Assembly (NCBI GenBank): GCA_900544225.1
Contig: UQUD01000006.1
Location: 1-42,282 of the forward strand
DNA: 42,282 nt
DNA from: an uncultured Collinsella sp.
GTDB taxonomy: Bacteria; Actinomycetota; Coriobacteriia; Coriobacteriales; Coriobacteriaceae
Reading direction: 5' to 3'
Part shown: piece after piece, positions 31,982 through 41,113 of the stretch
Position numbering within the stretch: position 1 is the stretch's first letter
Layout: each line of letters opens with the position of its first letter
Translations under genes and position numbers: made by a program
The notes under the pieces: generated by a model
The model's input: the letters and a program-made list of their open reading frames with translations, nothing else
What the model was told of the DNA's origin: nothing
Databases searched by the model: none

Positions 31982-33172
31982 ATGGCCTTTACCAAGAAGA
32001 CCGTCCGCGACATCGATGTCGACGGCAAGCGCGTTCTCGTCCGCGTTGACTTCAACGTGCCTATCAAGGATGGCGTCGTTGGCGACACCACCCGCATCAA
32101 GGCTGCCCTGCCCACCATCAACTACCTCGTTGAGCACAACGCTCGCGTCATCCTCATGAGCCACCTCGGCCGTCCCGATGGCACCGGCTTCCAGCCCGAG
32201 CTCTCCCTTGAGCCTGTCGCCAAGAAGCTCGCTGAGCTCTCTGGTCTCGATGTTGCCTTTGTCGCCGACACCTACGGCGAGAAGGCTGCTGAGGCTGTTG
32301 CCGCCGTCGAGCCGGGCAAGGTCCTCGTTCTCGAGAACGTCCGTTTTGACAAGCGTGAGAAGAAGAACGATCCCGAGATCGCCAAGAAGCTCGCTTCCTA
32401 TGGTGACGTCTTCGTTCTCGATGCTTTCGGTACCGCTCACCGCGCCCAGGGTTCCGTCGTGGGTCCCGCCGCTTACCTGCCTGCCGTCGCCGGCTTCCTG
32501 CTCGAGAAGGAGGTCGACACGCTGACTGGCATCTTCGCCGAGCCCGAGCGCCCCTTCGTCGCTATCGTCGGCGGTTCCAAGGTTTCCTCCAAGATCGGCG
32601 TTCTCGATCACCTCATCGACTCCGCTGATACCCTGATCATCGGTGGCGGCATGGCCTACACCTTCTTCCTGGCTCAGGGCCTGACCGTCGGTCAGTCCCT
32701 CAAGGAAGAGGACTGGGTCGAGCGCGCTGGCGAGATGCTCAAGAAGGCCGAGGAGAAGGGCGTCAAGATCCTGCTCCCCATCGACAACCGCGTTGCCGAT
32801 CACTTTGGCGAGGACGCTGTCCCCGAGGTTGTCGCTTCCGACGCTATCCCCGACGATCGTGAGGGCATGGACATCGGCCCCAAGACCGAGGAGCTTTACG
32901 CCGAGGCCGTCAAGGGTGCCAAGACCGTGTTCTGGAACGGCCCCATGGGTGTCTTCGAGTTCGACAACTTCGCTCACGGCACCCAGGCTATCGCCGAGGC
33001 CGTCGCCGAGGCCGACTGCACCTCGATCATCGGCGGTGGCGACTCTGTCGCGGCTGTCAACAAGTTCAACCTGGCCGACAAGATGAGCTGGATCTCCACC
33101 GGTGGTGGCGCTTCCATGGAGCTCGTCGAGGGTAAGGCCCTGCCCGGAGTGGAGGCGCTTCTCGATGCCTAA
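31982..33172 (+). CDS. pgk: Phosphoglycerate kinase
   Basis: Transfers phosphate from 1,3-bisphosphoglycerate to ADP. The 396-residue product has VLVRVDFNVP near residue 20, RVILMSHLGRP for substrate binding, VLLENVRFDKRE-type segment (VLVLENVRFDKRE), and the nucleotide loop IIGGGDSVAAV with STGGGASMELVEGKALPGV at the C-terminus. Length is typical (about 395-400). ATG 31982 lies after AAAGG with long spacing; the longer frame from 31946 has no better site. The stop overlaps tpiA by 8 nt. Confidence 0.97.
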   Translation: MAFTKKTVRDIDVDGKRVLVRVDFNVPIKDGVVGDTTRIKAALPTINYLVEHNARVILMSHLGRPDGTGFQPELSLEPVAKKLAELSGLDVAFVADTYGEKAAEAVAAVEPGKVLVLENVRFDKREKKNDPEIAKKLASYGDVFVLDAFGTAHRAQGSVVGPAAYLPAVAGFLLEKEVDTLTGIFAEPERPFVAIVGGSKVSSKIGVLDHLIDSADTLIIGGGMAYTFFLAQGLTVGQSLKEEDWVERAGEMLKKAEEKGVKILLPIDNRVADHFGEDAVPEVVASDAIPDDREGMDIGPKTEELYAEAVKGAKTVFWNGPMGVFEFDNFAHGTQAIAEAVAEADCTSIIGGGDSVAAVNKFNLADKMSWISTGGGASMELVEGKALPGVEALLDA

Positions 33173-33932
33173 TCGCACCCTTCTTATCGCTGGTAACTGG
33201 AAGATGAACAACGACGTCGCTGAGGCCGCCAAGCTCGCCGACGAGCTGGCTCAGGCTCTGCCCGAGGTTCCGGCTGGCGTCGAGGTGCTCGTCTGCCCTC
33301 CGACCATTGACATCACCACGGTTCATGACCGCATTCAGGCTGCCCCCATCGCCCTCGGTGCACAGAACGTGTACTGGGAGGCCAAGGGTGCCTTCACCGG
33401 TGAGTCCTCTTGCGACATGCTCAAGTCCGCTGGCTGCACCTACTGCATCATCGGTCACTCCGAGCGTCGTGATTACTTCCACGAGACCGATGAGGATCAG
33501 AACAAGAAGGCCAAGGCCCTCGTTGCCGCCGGTCTTGTTCCCGTCTTCTGCTGCGGCGAGTCCCTCGAGGTCCGCGAGGCTGGCACCTATGTCGAGCACG
33601 TCGTGAACCAGGTCAAGGCTGGCCTTGCTGGACTTGAGATCACCTGCCCCAAGCAGGTCGTCGTCGCCTACGAGCCCATCTGGGCCATCGGCACCGGAAA
33701 GACCGCTACCGCTGAGGACGCCCAGGAGGTCTGCGGCGCTATCCGTGAGACCCTCAAGGAGATGTTTGGCGAGGAGCTCGCCGACGGTATCCGCGTCCTG
33801 TACGGTGGTTCCGCTAAGCCCGGCAACATTGCCGAGCTCGTCGCCAAGCCCGACGTTGACGGCGCCCTCGTGGGCGGCGCTTCGCTCAAGGCTGCCGACT
33901 TCGCCTCTATGGTCGTCAAGGCAGGCGAGTAG
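33165..33932 (+). CDS. tpiA: Triosephosphate isomerase
   Basis: Interconverts dihydroxyacetone phosphate and glyceraldehyde-3-phosphate. The 255-residue product starts with AGNWKMN (9-15, substrate-binding Asn and Lys), has the electrophilic histidine in IIGHSERR, the catalytic glutamate in AYEPIWAIGTGKTAT with its flexible loop, and YGGSAKPGN plus DGALVGGASL for phosphate binding. ATG 33165 sits inside the end of pgk after GGAGG, giving coupled translation. gpmI begins 5 nt after the stop. Confidence 0.97.
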   Translation: MPNRTLLIAGNWKMNNDVAEAAKLADELAQALPEVPAGVEVLVCPPTIDITTVHDRIQAAPIALGAQNVYWEAKGAFTGESSCDMLKSAGCTYCIIGHSERRDYFHETDEDQNKKAKALVAAGLVPVFCCGESLEVREAGTYVEHVVNQVKAGLAGLEITCPKQVVVAYEPIWAIGTGKTATAEDAQEVCGAIRETLKEMFGEELADGIRVLYGGSAKPGNIAELVAKPDVDGALVGGASLKAADFASMVVKAGE

Positions 33933-33937
33933 GACAT

Positions 33938-35491
33938 ATGGCACAGCGTCATCTTCCTGCACTCCTGATCATCATGGATGGCTGCGGCCTTGCTCCGGCC
34001 GATGGCGAGAACGCCGTCGCCGCTGCCAAGACGCCCTTCCTTGATAGCCTGTACGAGAAGTATCCTCACACCACGCTCGGTGCTTCGGGCGAGGACGTGG
34101 GCCTTCCCGACGGTCAGATGGGCAACTCCGAGGTAGGCCACCTCAACATCGGTGCCGGCCGCATCGTGTTCCAGGAGCTTTCGCGCATCAACAATGCCAT
34201 CAAGGACGGCTCCATCGCCAAGAACGAGGTCTTCGTCAAGGCTATGGACGACGTCAAGGCTGACGGCAAGACTCTCCACCTCATGGGCCTTATGAGCCCT
34301 GGCGGTGTTCATTCTCACATGAACCACGTCGAGGCTCTGGTCAAGATGACTGCCCAGCATGGCGTCAAGACCGTTCGCGTCCACGCCTTCATGGATGGTC
34401 GCGACGTTGACCCGCAGTCCGGTGCCGGTTACATGAGTGAGTTCTGCGCCTTCCTGGCTAAGATCTCCGAGGAGACCGGTTGCGACGCTCGCGTTGCCAC
34501 CGTCTCGGGCCGTTATTGGGCCATGGACCGCGACAACCGTTGGGAGCGCATCCAGCGCGCCTACGACGTCATGGTCAACGCATCCGATGCCGATACCGAC
34601 CCTGTTGCCGGTATCAAGGCCTACTACGAGAAGGATCCGCGCGGCGACGAGTTCGTCGAGCCCTTCGCTGCCCACAACGAGGGCATCCACGAGGGCGACG
34701 CGGCCATCTTCTTCAACTTCCGTCCCGACCGCGCTCGTCAGATGACTCGCGTGTTCACGGACAAGGAGTTCGACGGCTTTGAGCGCGAGCAGATCAAGCT
34801 TTCGCACTTTGTGACGATGACCGAGTACGACCCGACGTTTGACGTCGAGGTCGCCTTCCCCAAGACGTTCCCCGAGAACGTTCTGGCCGACGTTATCGCC
34901 GCCAATGGCCTGAAGCAGCTGCACACCGCCGAGACCGAGAAGTACGCCCACGTGACGTTCTTCCTCAACGGCGGCATCGAGGAGCCCAAGGAGGGCGAGG
35001 AGCGCGTGCTCGTCGCTTCTCCCAAGGTCGCTACCTACGACCTGCAACCTGAGATGAGCGCTCCCGAGGTTACCGAGAAGCTTGTCGCCGCCATCAACGA
35101 GGATCGCGCTGATTTCTACATCGTGAACTTCGCAAACTGCGACATGGTTGGTCACACCGGTGTCTTCGACGCTGCCGTTAAGGCCGTCGAGGCTGTTGAC
35201 GATGCCCTGTCCAAGGTTGTCCCAGCGATTCTCGCTAAGGGCGGCTTTGCGCTGATTACCGCCGATCACGGCAACGCCGATCACATGTTTGACGTTGCTT
35301 CCGACGGTTCCAAGCATCCGTTCACGGCTCACACCACCAACCGCGTGCCGTTCATCATCGTTGATGAGAAGGCACAGCTCACCGGTATCGAGGACGGCCG
35401 TCTTTCCGATATCGCTCCGACCATGCTCACCATGGCTGGTATTGAGCCTTCCGCCGAGATGACGGGTCGCGTACTCGCCACCGAGGCCTAA
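33938..35491 (+). CDS. gpmI: 2,3-bisphosphoglycerate-independent phosphoglycerate mutase
   Basis: Mn-dependent mutase of the alkaline-phosphatase superfamily, converting 3-phosphoglycerate to 2-phosphoglycerate. The 517-residue product has the metal-binding LLIIMDGCGL at the N-terminus, the phosphoserine loop GQMGNSEVGHLNIGAGR with the catalytic serine, HAFMDGRDVDP in the transferase domain, and late metal ligands in VNFANCDMVGHTG and ITADHGNADHM. Length is normal. It is spaced 5 nt after tpiA and probably shares the pgk transcript. Placing it with pgk and tpiA puts successive glycolytic steps in one unit. Confidence 0.96.
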   Translation: MAQRHLPALLIIMDGCGLAPADGENAVAAAKTPFLDSLYEKYPHTTLGASGEDVGLPDGQMGNSEVGHLNIGAGRIVFQELSRINNAIKDGSIAKNEVFVKAMDDVKADGKTLHLMGLMSPGGVHSHMNHVEALVKMTAQHGVKTVRVHAFMDGRDVDPQSGAGYMSEFCAFLAKISEETGCDARVATVSGRYWAMDRDNRWERIQRAYDVMVNASDADTDPVAGIKAYYEKDPRGDEFVEPFAAHNEGIHEGDAAIFFNFRPDRARQMTRVFTDKEFDGFEREQIKLSHFVTMTEYDPTFDVEVAFPKTFPENVLADVIAANGLKQLHTAETEKYAHVTFFLNGGIEEPKEGEERVLVASPKVATYDLQPEMSAPEVTEKLVAAINEDRADFYIVNFANCDMVGHTGVFDAAVKAVEAVDDALSKVVPAILAKGGFALITADHGNADHMFDVASDGSKHPFTAHTTNRVPFIIVDEKAQLTGIEDGRLSDIAPTMLTMAGIEPSAEMTGRVLATEA

Positions 35492-35517
35492 TAGAAAACA
35501 AATACCGTTTTCTAGTA

Positions 35518-35552
35518 AGGGGGTTGTCCACAACCGGACAACCCTCTTTTTT
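35518..35552 (+). terminator. gpmI terminator
   Basis: GGGTTGTCC (35521-35529) pairs with GGACAACCC (35536-35544), extended by AGG/TCT-type pairs, and runs into CTCTTTTTT. Confidence 0.9.
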
Positions 35553-35649
35553 GCGCTATTTCTACCTCGTCACCAAATGGCTGATGGGGGAGTGCTGGGG
35601 GTTGTGGTACAGTACAGGAGTTTGAATTGTTCTATTAAGGAGCTTATCT

Positions 35650-35904
35650 ATGGGTCCGTTCCAGATTCTTCTGTTTGTCGTTTGGGCTGTCTCTGCCGTG
35701 GCGCTGACGATTCTCGTCCTGATGCATTCCGGTAAGGGCACCGGCGTTTCGGATATGATCGCCAGCTCGCTGTATAACTCCAGCTCTGCCACGGGCGTCA
35801 TGGAGCAGAACCTCGATCGCCTGACGGTAATTATGGCCGTCGTTTTTGCCGTGTGTGTCGTCCTGTGCATGTTCTTCTTCCCGCAGGGTATCGTCGGCTA
35901 CTAA
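35650..35904 (+). CDS. secG: Preprotein translocase subunit SecG
   Basis: Small accessory subunit of the SecYEG channel. The 84-residue product has two hydrophobic helices (about residues 5-24 and 58-78) with the conserved loop LMHSGKGTGVSDM and SSATGVMEQNLDRLT between them, typical of SecG. ATG 35650 is preceded by TAAGGAG. It is set between two terminators, so it is a monocistronic unit with its own promoter, not placed with confidence in the 158-nt gap upstream. secG next to pgk/tpiA is common in Gram-positives. Confidence 0.93.
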   Translation: MGPFQILLFVVWAVSAVALTILVLMHSGKGTGVSDMIASSLYNSSSATGVMEQNLDRLTVIMAVVFAVCVVLCMFFFPQGIVGY

Positions 35905-35926
35905 GCACGAGCCGTATAAATACTTG

Positions 35927-35957
35927 AAAAGGGTTCCGCAAGTGCGGGACCCTTTTT
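35927..35957 (+). terminator. secG terminator
   Basis: AAGGGTTCCGCA (35929-35940) pairs with TGCGGGACCCTT (35943-35954) with one wobble and a very short loop, then T residues. Confidence 0.88.
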
Positions 35958-36198
35958 GTTTACATATTTGTAACAGAGTCAAAATATCCTCACATACTTC
36001 GCCCAACTAAAGAAATTCTCGACCGTTAACCGGAATTAGCCCCAAATCGTGTATAAAATGCGCTACTGTATTGCAAAACGTTGGTCCGTTGTGCATAACC
36101 AGCCATAGCAGCGGGCGGCGTTTTGATGGTTCGGATCGGATTGTTTCGACATGTGTCCGACTGAACATTTCTTTGTCCTATCTCATAAGGAGGATGGC
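35958..36198 (+). promoter_or_regulatory. oppA promoter region
   Basis: A 241-nt gap with an AT-rich first half. It contains TATAAA (about 36053) and TACTGT as possible -10 elements without clear -35 partners, an AAAACGTT core at 36075-36082, and the strong AAGGAGG site (36187-36193) five nt before oppA. No structured riboswitch was recognised. Confidence 0.4.
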
Positions 36199-37875
36199 AT
36201 GGCTGATTCTATGTTCCACCAGCCCGTTATGGGTCGTCGCGCCTTTGTTGGCGGCACCCTTGCTGCGAGCTCCATGGCTTTTCTTGCCGCATGCGGCAAG
36301 AAGGGTGGCGACGCTTCCGGTTCTGAGTCCGGTTCGACGCTGAACTTCTACATCAACAACCCGGTCTGCATCGACCCCTACAATGTCCAGGAGGACCAGG
36401 GCACTCAGGTCGAGTACCAGCTCTTTGACGCTCTGACCTCTTATGACGCCGAGAAGGGCGAGATCGTTCCGCTGGCTTGCGAGTCCTTTGAGGCCAACGA
36501 CGACGCCACCGAGTTTACCTTCAAGATCAAGAAGGCCAAGTTCCACAACGGTGACGACGTTACCTCCAAGTCCTTCAAGCTCGGTTGGGAGCGTCTGGTC
36601 AACACCAAGTCGGCCATCGCTACCGAGTATGGCCCTTCCGAGGTCTCCTATCACCTTTCCATGGTCGAGGGCTATGACGATCTGCTTGCCGGTAACGCTA
36701 CCGAGCTCAGCGGTGTTACCTGCCCCGACGATGAGACCCTCATCGTCAAGCTGTCTTCCGCTTACGCCGACTTCCCCTTCGTCGCCTCTCACCCGGCTCT
36801 GGCCCCGGTTCCCGAGTGCGCCGAGTCCGATGCCAAGAGCTTCTATCTTGCACCGGTCGGTAACGGCCCGTTCATGATGGACGGCAAGTGGGAGGATGGC
36901 CAGGAGATCAACCTCAAGAAGTTCGACGATTACTATGGCGACAAGGCCAAGATCGATGGCATCCACTTCCAGGTCATCAAGGACATGGAGACTGCTTACA
37001 AGGAGTTCCAGGCCGGTAACCTCGATGTCTGCGACGTTCCCGTCGCTCAGATCGATGCCGCCAAGAAGGATCGCGGCGTGTCCAAGGACGGCTACACCAT
37101 GGGTGACGGCGAGCGCATGCTGCTCGGCGCCGAGCCTTCCACGTACTATCTGACCTGCAACACCACGGCCGAGCCGTTCAACAACGCCGACCTGCGCAGG
37201 GGCATCTCCCTGGCCATCAACCGTGAGGCCATCTGCAAGACCATCTATAAGGGTACCCGTACCCCTGCCGACGGCATTGTTCCTCCGGGCATCGATGGCT
37301 ACAAGGAGGGCGCATGGGAGTTCTGCGCCTACGATGTCGACAAGGCTAACGAGTACCTCGACAAGGTTGCTCCCGCTGGCGCTAACGGGGATCGTGGCAT
37401 TAGCGTGACCCTTTCCTACAACCAGGACGGCGGTCACAAGGAGATCATGGAGTCCATCATCGGCGACCTCGCCAAGGTTGGCGTTACCGCTGTCTCCGAT
37501 ACCCCTGAGTGGTCTGCCCTGCTCGAGCAGTATCAGAACTTTAACTATCAGTTCGGTCGTCTGGGTTGGATTGCCGACTACCCGATCATGGACAACTTCC
37601 TGTATCCGCTGTTCCACTCCGACTCCCTCGGTGGCGATAACCGCTCCGGTTACAACAACCCCGAGTTCGACGCCAAGGTCGACGAGGCTCGTACTATTGT
37701 TGACGACGAGGAGCGCGTCGCTAAGATGCAGGAGGCCGACGCAATGGTCGCTGCCGACTGCCCGGTCATCCCGATTATGTTCTACACGCACACCATCGTC
37801 GGCTCCGATCGCATCAAGCACCTCTATGTCGATCCGCAGAAGCATGCCGAGCTGGGTACCGCTGAGCTCGCCTAA
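36199..37875 (+). CDS. oppA: Oligopeptide-binding lipoprotein
   Basis: SBP family 5 receptor of the second importer, 558 residues. The signal has a paired arginine (MGRRAFVGG, from residue 11), a hydrophobic stretch and the lipobox LAAC followed by a charged Gly/Ser linker, so it should be a lipid-anchored exported protein. The OppA-like fold follows: DPYNVQEDQGTQVEYQLFDALTSYD is typical of the PepO/OppA branch, with FHNGDDVTSKSFKLGWERLV and APVGNGPFMM. ATG 36199 has AAGGAGG five nt upstream. Codon bias is very strong. Peptides are the expected ligand from family resemblance; the exact length preference is unknown. Confidence 0.9.
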   Translation: MADSMFHQPVMGRRAFVGGTLAASSMAFLAACGKKGGDASGSESGSTLNFYINNPVCIDPYNVQEDQGTQVEYQLFDALTSYDAEKGEIVPLACESFEANDDATEFTFKIKKAKFHNGDDVTSKSFKLGWERLVNTKSAIATEYGPSEVSYHLSMVEGYDDLLAGNATELSGVTCPDDETLIVKLSSAYADFPFVASHPALAPVPECAESDAKSFYLAPVGNGPFMMDGKWEDGQEINLKKFDDYYGDKAKIDGIHFQVIKDMETAYKEFQAGNLDVCDVPVAQIDAAKKDRGVSKDGYTMGDGERMLLGAEPSTYYLTCNTTAEPFNNADLRRGISLAINREAICKTIYKGTRTPADGIVPPGIDGYKEGAWEFCAYDVDKANEYLDKVAPAGANGDRGISVTLSYNQDGGHKEIMESIIGDLAKVGVTAVSDTPEWSALLEQYQNFNYQFGRLGWIADYPIMDNFLYPLFHSDSLGGDNRSGYNNPEFDAKVDEARTIVDDEERVAKMQEADAMVAADCPVIPIMFYTHTIVGSDRIKHLYVDPQKHAELGTAELA

Positions 37876-37972
37876 GAGTTTGCAGCTTCCGTGAGGGTCA
37901 AGTATTTACGTAGACCTCATGGGAAACATACAGTTCTCCCTAACCTGGGGTAAACTGGCTGATGGTAATTTT

Positions 37973-38000
37973 GGGATGCCGGTCTGGCGATCGGCATCCC
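37973..38000 (+). terminator. Hairpin between oppA and oppB
   Basis: GGGATGCCG (37973-37981) pairs perfectly with CGGCATCCC (37992-38000), followed by ATTTAGG. As in the first importer, a hairpin without a full T tract separates the receptor from the permeases, probably setting a higher receptor level. Confidence 0.55.
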
Positions 38001-38031
38001 ATTTAGGTTAATCCCTAGATAGGGGAGTGGT

Positions 38032-39069
38032 ATGGGTAAGTACATCGTTAAACGTGTGCTTCAGTTCATCCCGGTGTTTTTGGGCGTTACGCTGATTCTG
38101 TTCGCCCTCCAGAATATCGTGCCGGGAGATCCGATCAAGCTGATCGGTGGAGACAAGGCTCTGTCCCCCGAGGTGGAGCTTCAGCTTCGCGTCCGCTATC
38201 ACCTGGTCCAGTCGGACGAGGACGGCAACGCGATCCTTGACGAGAACGGCGACCCCGTTCAAACGTCGCTCGTGGACCGTTACTTGTATTACATGAACGG
38301 CCTGCTTCATGGCGATCTGGGCAATTCGTATCAGCGCAAGCTGCCGGTTACGGAAATCTTTGCCCAGAAGTATCCGTATACGGTCAAACTTGCCGCGTGC
38401 GCCATCGTGCTCGAGGCAATCATGGGTATCGGTGCGGGTATCATTTCGGCGGTTAAGCGTTATTCCTTCTGGGATATTTTGGTAACGCTCACCACGTCGA
38501 TTCTCGTTGCCGTCCCGGCTTTCTGGCTCGGTATGTTGCTGCAGCTGTTCTTTGGCGTCATTCTCAAGGACGCCACGGGCGGTGCATTCTCCATGCCGAT
38601 TTCGGGTGCCGGCGGTTCCAGCTCTCAGTATCAGGATTGGATGCACTATGTGCTTCCGACCATTACGCTGGCTTCGGTTTCGACCGCTTATGCCGCCCGC
38701 ATTATGCGCTCGCAGCTGCTTGACGTCATGAACCAGGATTACATCCGTACGGCAAAGGCGAAGGGTCTCTCCAATCGCGCGATCATCGTCAAGCATGCGC
38801 TTAAGAATGCACTCATCCCCGTCGTTACCTATATTGGTGTCGACTTTGGTGGCATGCTTTCGGGCGCCATCCTGACCGAGACGGTCTTTAACTGGCCCGG
38901 TATCGGCTATGAGGTCTATCGCGCCATTAGCATGCGTGACTGGCCCATCGTTATGGGCGGCGTTACGCTCATCGTCGTCGTCGTTATGGTGATCAACCTG
39001 CTCGTCGACATTAGCTATGCATTCCTCGACCCGCGCATCCGCCTTGGCGGTCCGTCGGATAAGGCCTAA
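38032..39069 (+). CDS. oppB: Oligopeptide ABC transporter permease
   Basis: First membrane subunit of the peptide importer, 345 residues. GKYIVKRVLQFIPVFLGVTLILFALQ is the classic OppB N-terminal helix, PGDPIK follows, and the EAA loop is seen in QDYIRTAKAKGLSNRAIIVKHALKNALIPV. About six hydrophobic segments are present. ATG 38032 has AGGGGAG upstream. oppC follows after 14 nt. Confidence 0.94.
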   Translation: MGKYIVKRVLQFIPVFLGVTLILFALQNIVPGDPIKLIGGDKALSPEVELQLRVRYHLVQSDEDGNAILDENGDPVQTSLVDRYLYYMNGLLHGDLGNSYQRKLPVTEIFAQKYPYTVKLAACAIVLEAIMGIGAGIISAVKRYSFWDILVTLTTSILVAVPAFWLGMLLQLFFGVILKDATGGAFSMPISGAGGSSSQYQDWMHYVLPTITLASVSTAYAARIMRSQLLDVMNQDYIRTAKAKGLSNRAIIVKHALKNALIPVVTYIGVDFGGMLSGAILTETVFNWPGIGYEVYRAISMRDWPIVMGGVTLIVVVVMVINLLVDISYAFLDPRIRLGGPSDKA

Positions 39070-39083
39070 GGGAGGTACGTCTC

Positions 39084-40019
39084 ATGCAGGAAACTGATTC
39101 TCAGTCTCAGGAGCAGGCTACCGCCACCAAGGCCGCATCTGCTCCCGCCAAGTCCCGCACGCTGTGGGGCGACGCTTTTAAGCGTCTTCGTAAGAACAAG
39201 CTCGCCGTTATCGGTGTTTGCTGGATCATCATCGTCGTTGTGGTTGCCCTGACCGCAGATCTGTGGGCTAAGCCCTGGCTCGGTTCGCCGACGGCTTCCG
39301 ACTCGACCACCATGGCTCAGACGTCGCTGCTGGCTCCGTGTGCCGAGCACCCGTTTGGCACCGACGCCCTAGGTCGTGACATTCTCGTCCGCGTTATCTA
39401 CGGTGCACGTGTTTCGCTGTCCGTCGGCATTATGGCCACCGCGATCTCCACGCTGATCGGTCTGGTCATGGGTGCTCTGGCGGGTTTCTACGGCGGCATC
39501 TGGGATACGATCATCATGCGCTGTGCGGACATTTTCCTGGCGTTCCCGTACGTGCTGTTCGTTGTCGCCATGATCGCCGTTATCGGCCGTGGCCTTCAGA
39601 ACGTCTTTATCGCCATCGGTATTCTCGGCTGGCCTTCGATTGCGCGCGTCTTCCGCTCTGCAATCTTGACGGTCAAGGAAAACGACTATGTTGACGCTGC
39701 GCGCGCGATGGGTGCATCCGATGCTCGTATCGTCGTGCGTCACATCTTCCCGAACTCCGTCGCCTCTATCGTGGTCTACGCAACCATGAACATTGGTGGC
39801 GCCATTCTGACCGAGTCCGCTCTGTCCTTCCTCGGCATGGGCGTTATTCCGCCTACGCCTTCGTGGGGCTCCATGATTCAGGACGGTCAGCAGTATCTTC
39901 TGACCGCTCCCTGGATGATGATCATGCCCGGTCTGGCAATTCTCTCGACGGTGCTCGCCTTCACCCTGCTGGGTGACGGTCTGCGCGACGCCCTCGACGT
40001 CAAGATGAAGGACGCATAA
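39084..40019 (+). CDS. oppC: Oligopeptide ABC transporter permease
   Basis: Second membrane subunit, 311 residues, a stand-alone permease unlike its fused counterpart at 20.97 kb. A soluble N-terminal stretch with Ala/Lys precedes the first helix (LAVIGVCWIIIVVVVALTADLW). HPFGTDALGRDILVRVIYGARVSLSVG is the diagnostic OppC block, and the EAA loop is KENDYVDAARAMGASDARIVVRHIFPNS. The ATG has AGGGAGG eight nt upstream. oppD starts 2 nt after the stop. Confidence 0.94.
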   Translation: MQETDSQSQEQATATKAASAPAKSRTLWGDAFKRLRKNKLAVIGVCWIIIVVVVALTADLWAKPWLGSPTASDSTTMAQTSLLAPCAEHPFGTDALGRDILVRVIYGARVSLSVGIMATAISTLIGLVMGALAGFYGGIWDTIIMRCADIFLAFPYVLFVVAMIAVIGRGLQNVFIAIGILGWPSIARVFRSAILTVKENDYVDAARAMGASDARIVVRHIFPNSVASIVVYATMNIGGAILTESALSFLGMGVIPPTPSWGSMIQDGQQYLLTAPWMMIMPGLAILSTVLAFTLLGDGLRDALDVKMKDA

Positions 40020-40021
40020 GG

Positions 40022-41113
40022 ATGAAGAAGAACAAGAACTATGTGGACCTGAAGGACCAGCCGGTTCCCGAGGGCCAGCATCTGCTCGAGGTCGATGACC
40101 TTAAGATGTATTTCCATACCGAGGATGGCGTCGTTCGCGCTGTCGACGGTGTGTCCTACACGCTCGATCGCGGCGAGACCCTTGGCGTCGTCGGTGAGTC
40201 CGGCTCCGGTAAGTCCGTGACCGCCATGACCATCATGGGCCTCATCTCGATGCCTCCGGGAAAGATCGAGGGCGGTGACGTTCGCTATCGCGGCCGCTCC
40301 ATCCTCGAAATGACCGAGGAAGAGATGCAGCACATTCGCGGCAACGATATCGCGATGATCTTCCAGGATCCTATGACCTCCTTGAACCCGGTCTATAAGA
40401 TCGGCAGGCAGGTGGGCGAGGGTCTTCGTCTGCACCGTGGCTACTCCAAGCAGGAGGCGCTCAAGCGTGCCACCGAGCTTTTGGACCTCGTGGGTATCCC
40501 CGAGCCCGAGAAGCGCGTCAATGAGTATCCGCACCAGTTCTCTGGCGGTATGCGTCAGCGAGTCATGATTGCCATGGCCCTTGCCTGCGATCCCGATATT
40601 CTGATTGCCGACGAGCCCACGACTGCCCTGGACGTTACCATCCAGGCTCAGATTATCGAGCTCATGCAGGAGATGCAGGAGAAGAACGGCAACGCCATCA
40701 TCATGATTACCCATGACCTGGGTGTTGTCGCCGATATGGCCGATAAGATCATGGTTATGTACGCCGGCCGCCCCGTTGAGTTCGGTACTGCTGAGGAAAT
40801 CTTCTACGAGAGCCGCCACCCCTACACCTGGGGCCTTATCCGCTCCATCCCGGAGCAGGCCATCGAAGAGAAGAAGCCGCTTACGCCGATTCACGGCAAC
40901 CCGCCTTCGCTCATGAACCTGCCTGAGGGCTGCGTCTTCTCTCCTCGTTGTCCCTATGCGACGGACAAGTGCCGCAAGCAGCGCCCCGAGCGCGTTGTCA
41001 CCGAGTCTGGTCACTACTCTGCGTGCCACTACTCCGGTGACCCCGAGTTCCTCAAGAACGCTCCTGAGACGTCCCGTACACGCAAGGATTCCAAGAAGGG
41101 AGGCGAGGCGTAA
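40022..41113 (+). CDS. oppD: Oligopeptide ABC transporter ATPase
   Basis: First ATPase of the importer, 363 residues. Walker A GESGSGKS (58-65), signature FSGGMRQRVMIAMAL, Walker B ADEPTTALD and ITHDLGVV with the switch histidine are complete. The C-terminal oligo_HPY extension is present with the full cysteine motif (GCVFSPRCPYATDKC and a later SACHY), which in some DppD/OppD proteins binds an iron-sulfur cluster. This contrasts with the cysteine-free tail of the fused ATPase in the first system. The stop overlaps the oppF start as TAATG. Confidence 0.95.
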   Translation: MKKNKNYVDLKDQPVPEGQHLLEVDDLKMYFHTEDGVVRAVDGVSYTLDRGETLGVVGESGSGKSVTAMTIMGLISMPPGKIEGGDVRYRGRSILEMTEEEMQHIRGNDIAMIFQDPMTSLNPVYKIGRQVGEGLRLHRGYSKQEALKRATELLDLVGIPEPEKRVNEYPHQFSGGMRQRVMIAMALACDPDILIADEPTTALDVTIQAQIIELMQEMQEKNGNAIIMITHDLGVVADMADKIMVMYAGRPVEFGTAEEIFYESRHPYTWGLIRSIPEQAIEEKKPLTPIHGNPPSLMNLPEGCVFSPRCPYATDKCRKQRPERVVTESGHYSACHYSGDPEFLKNAPETSRTRKDSKKGGEA

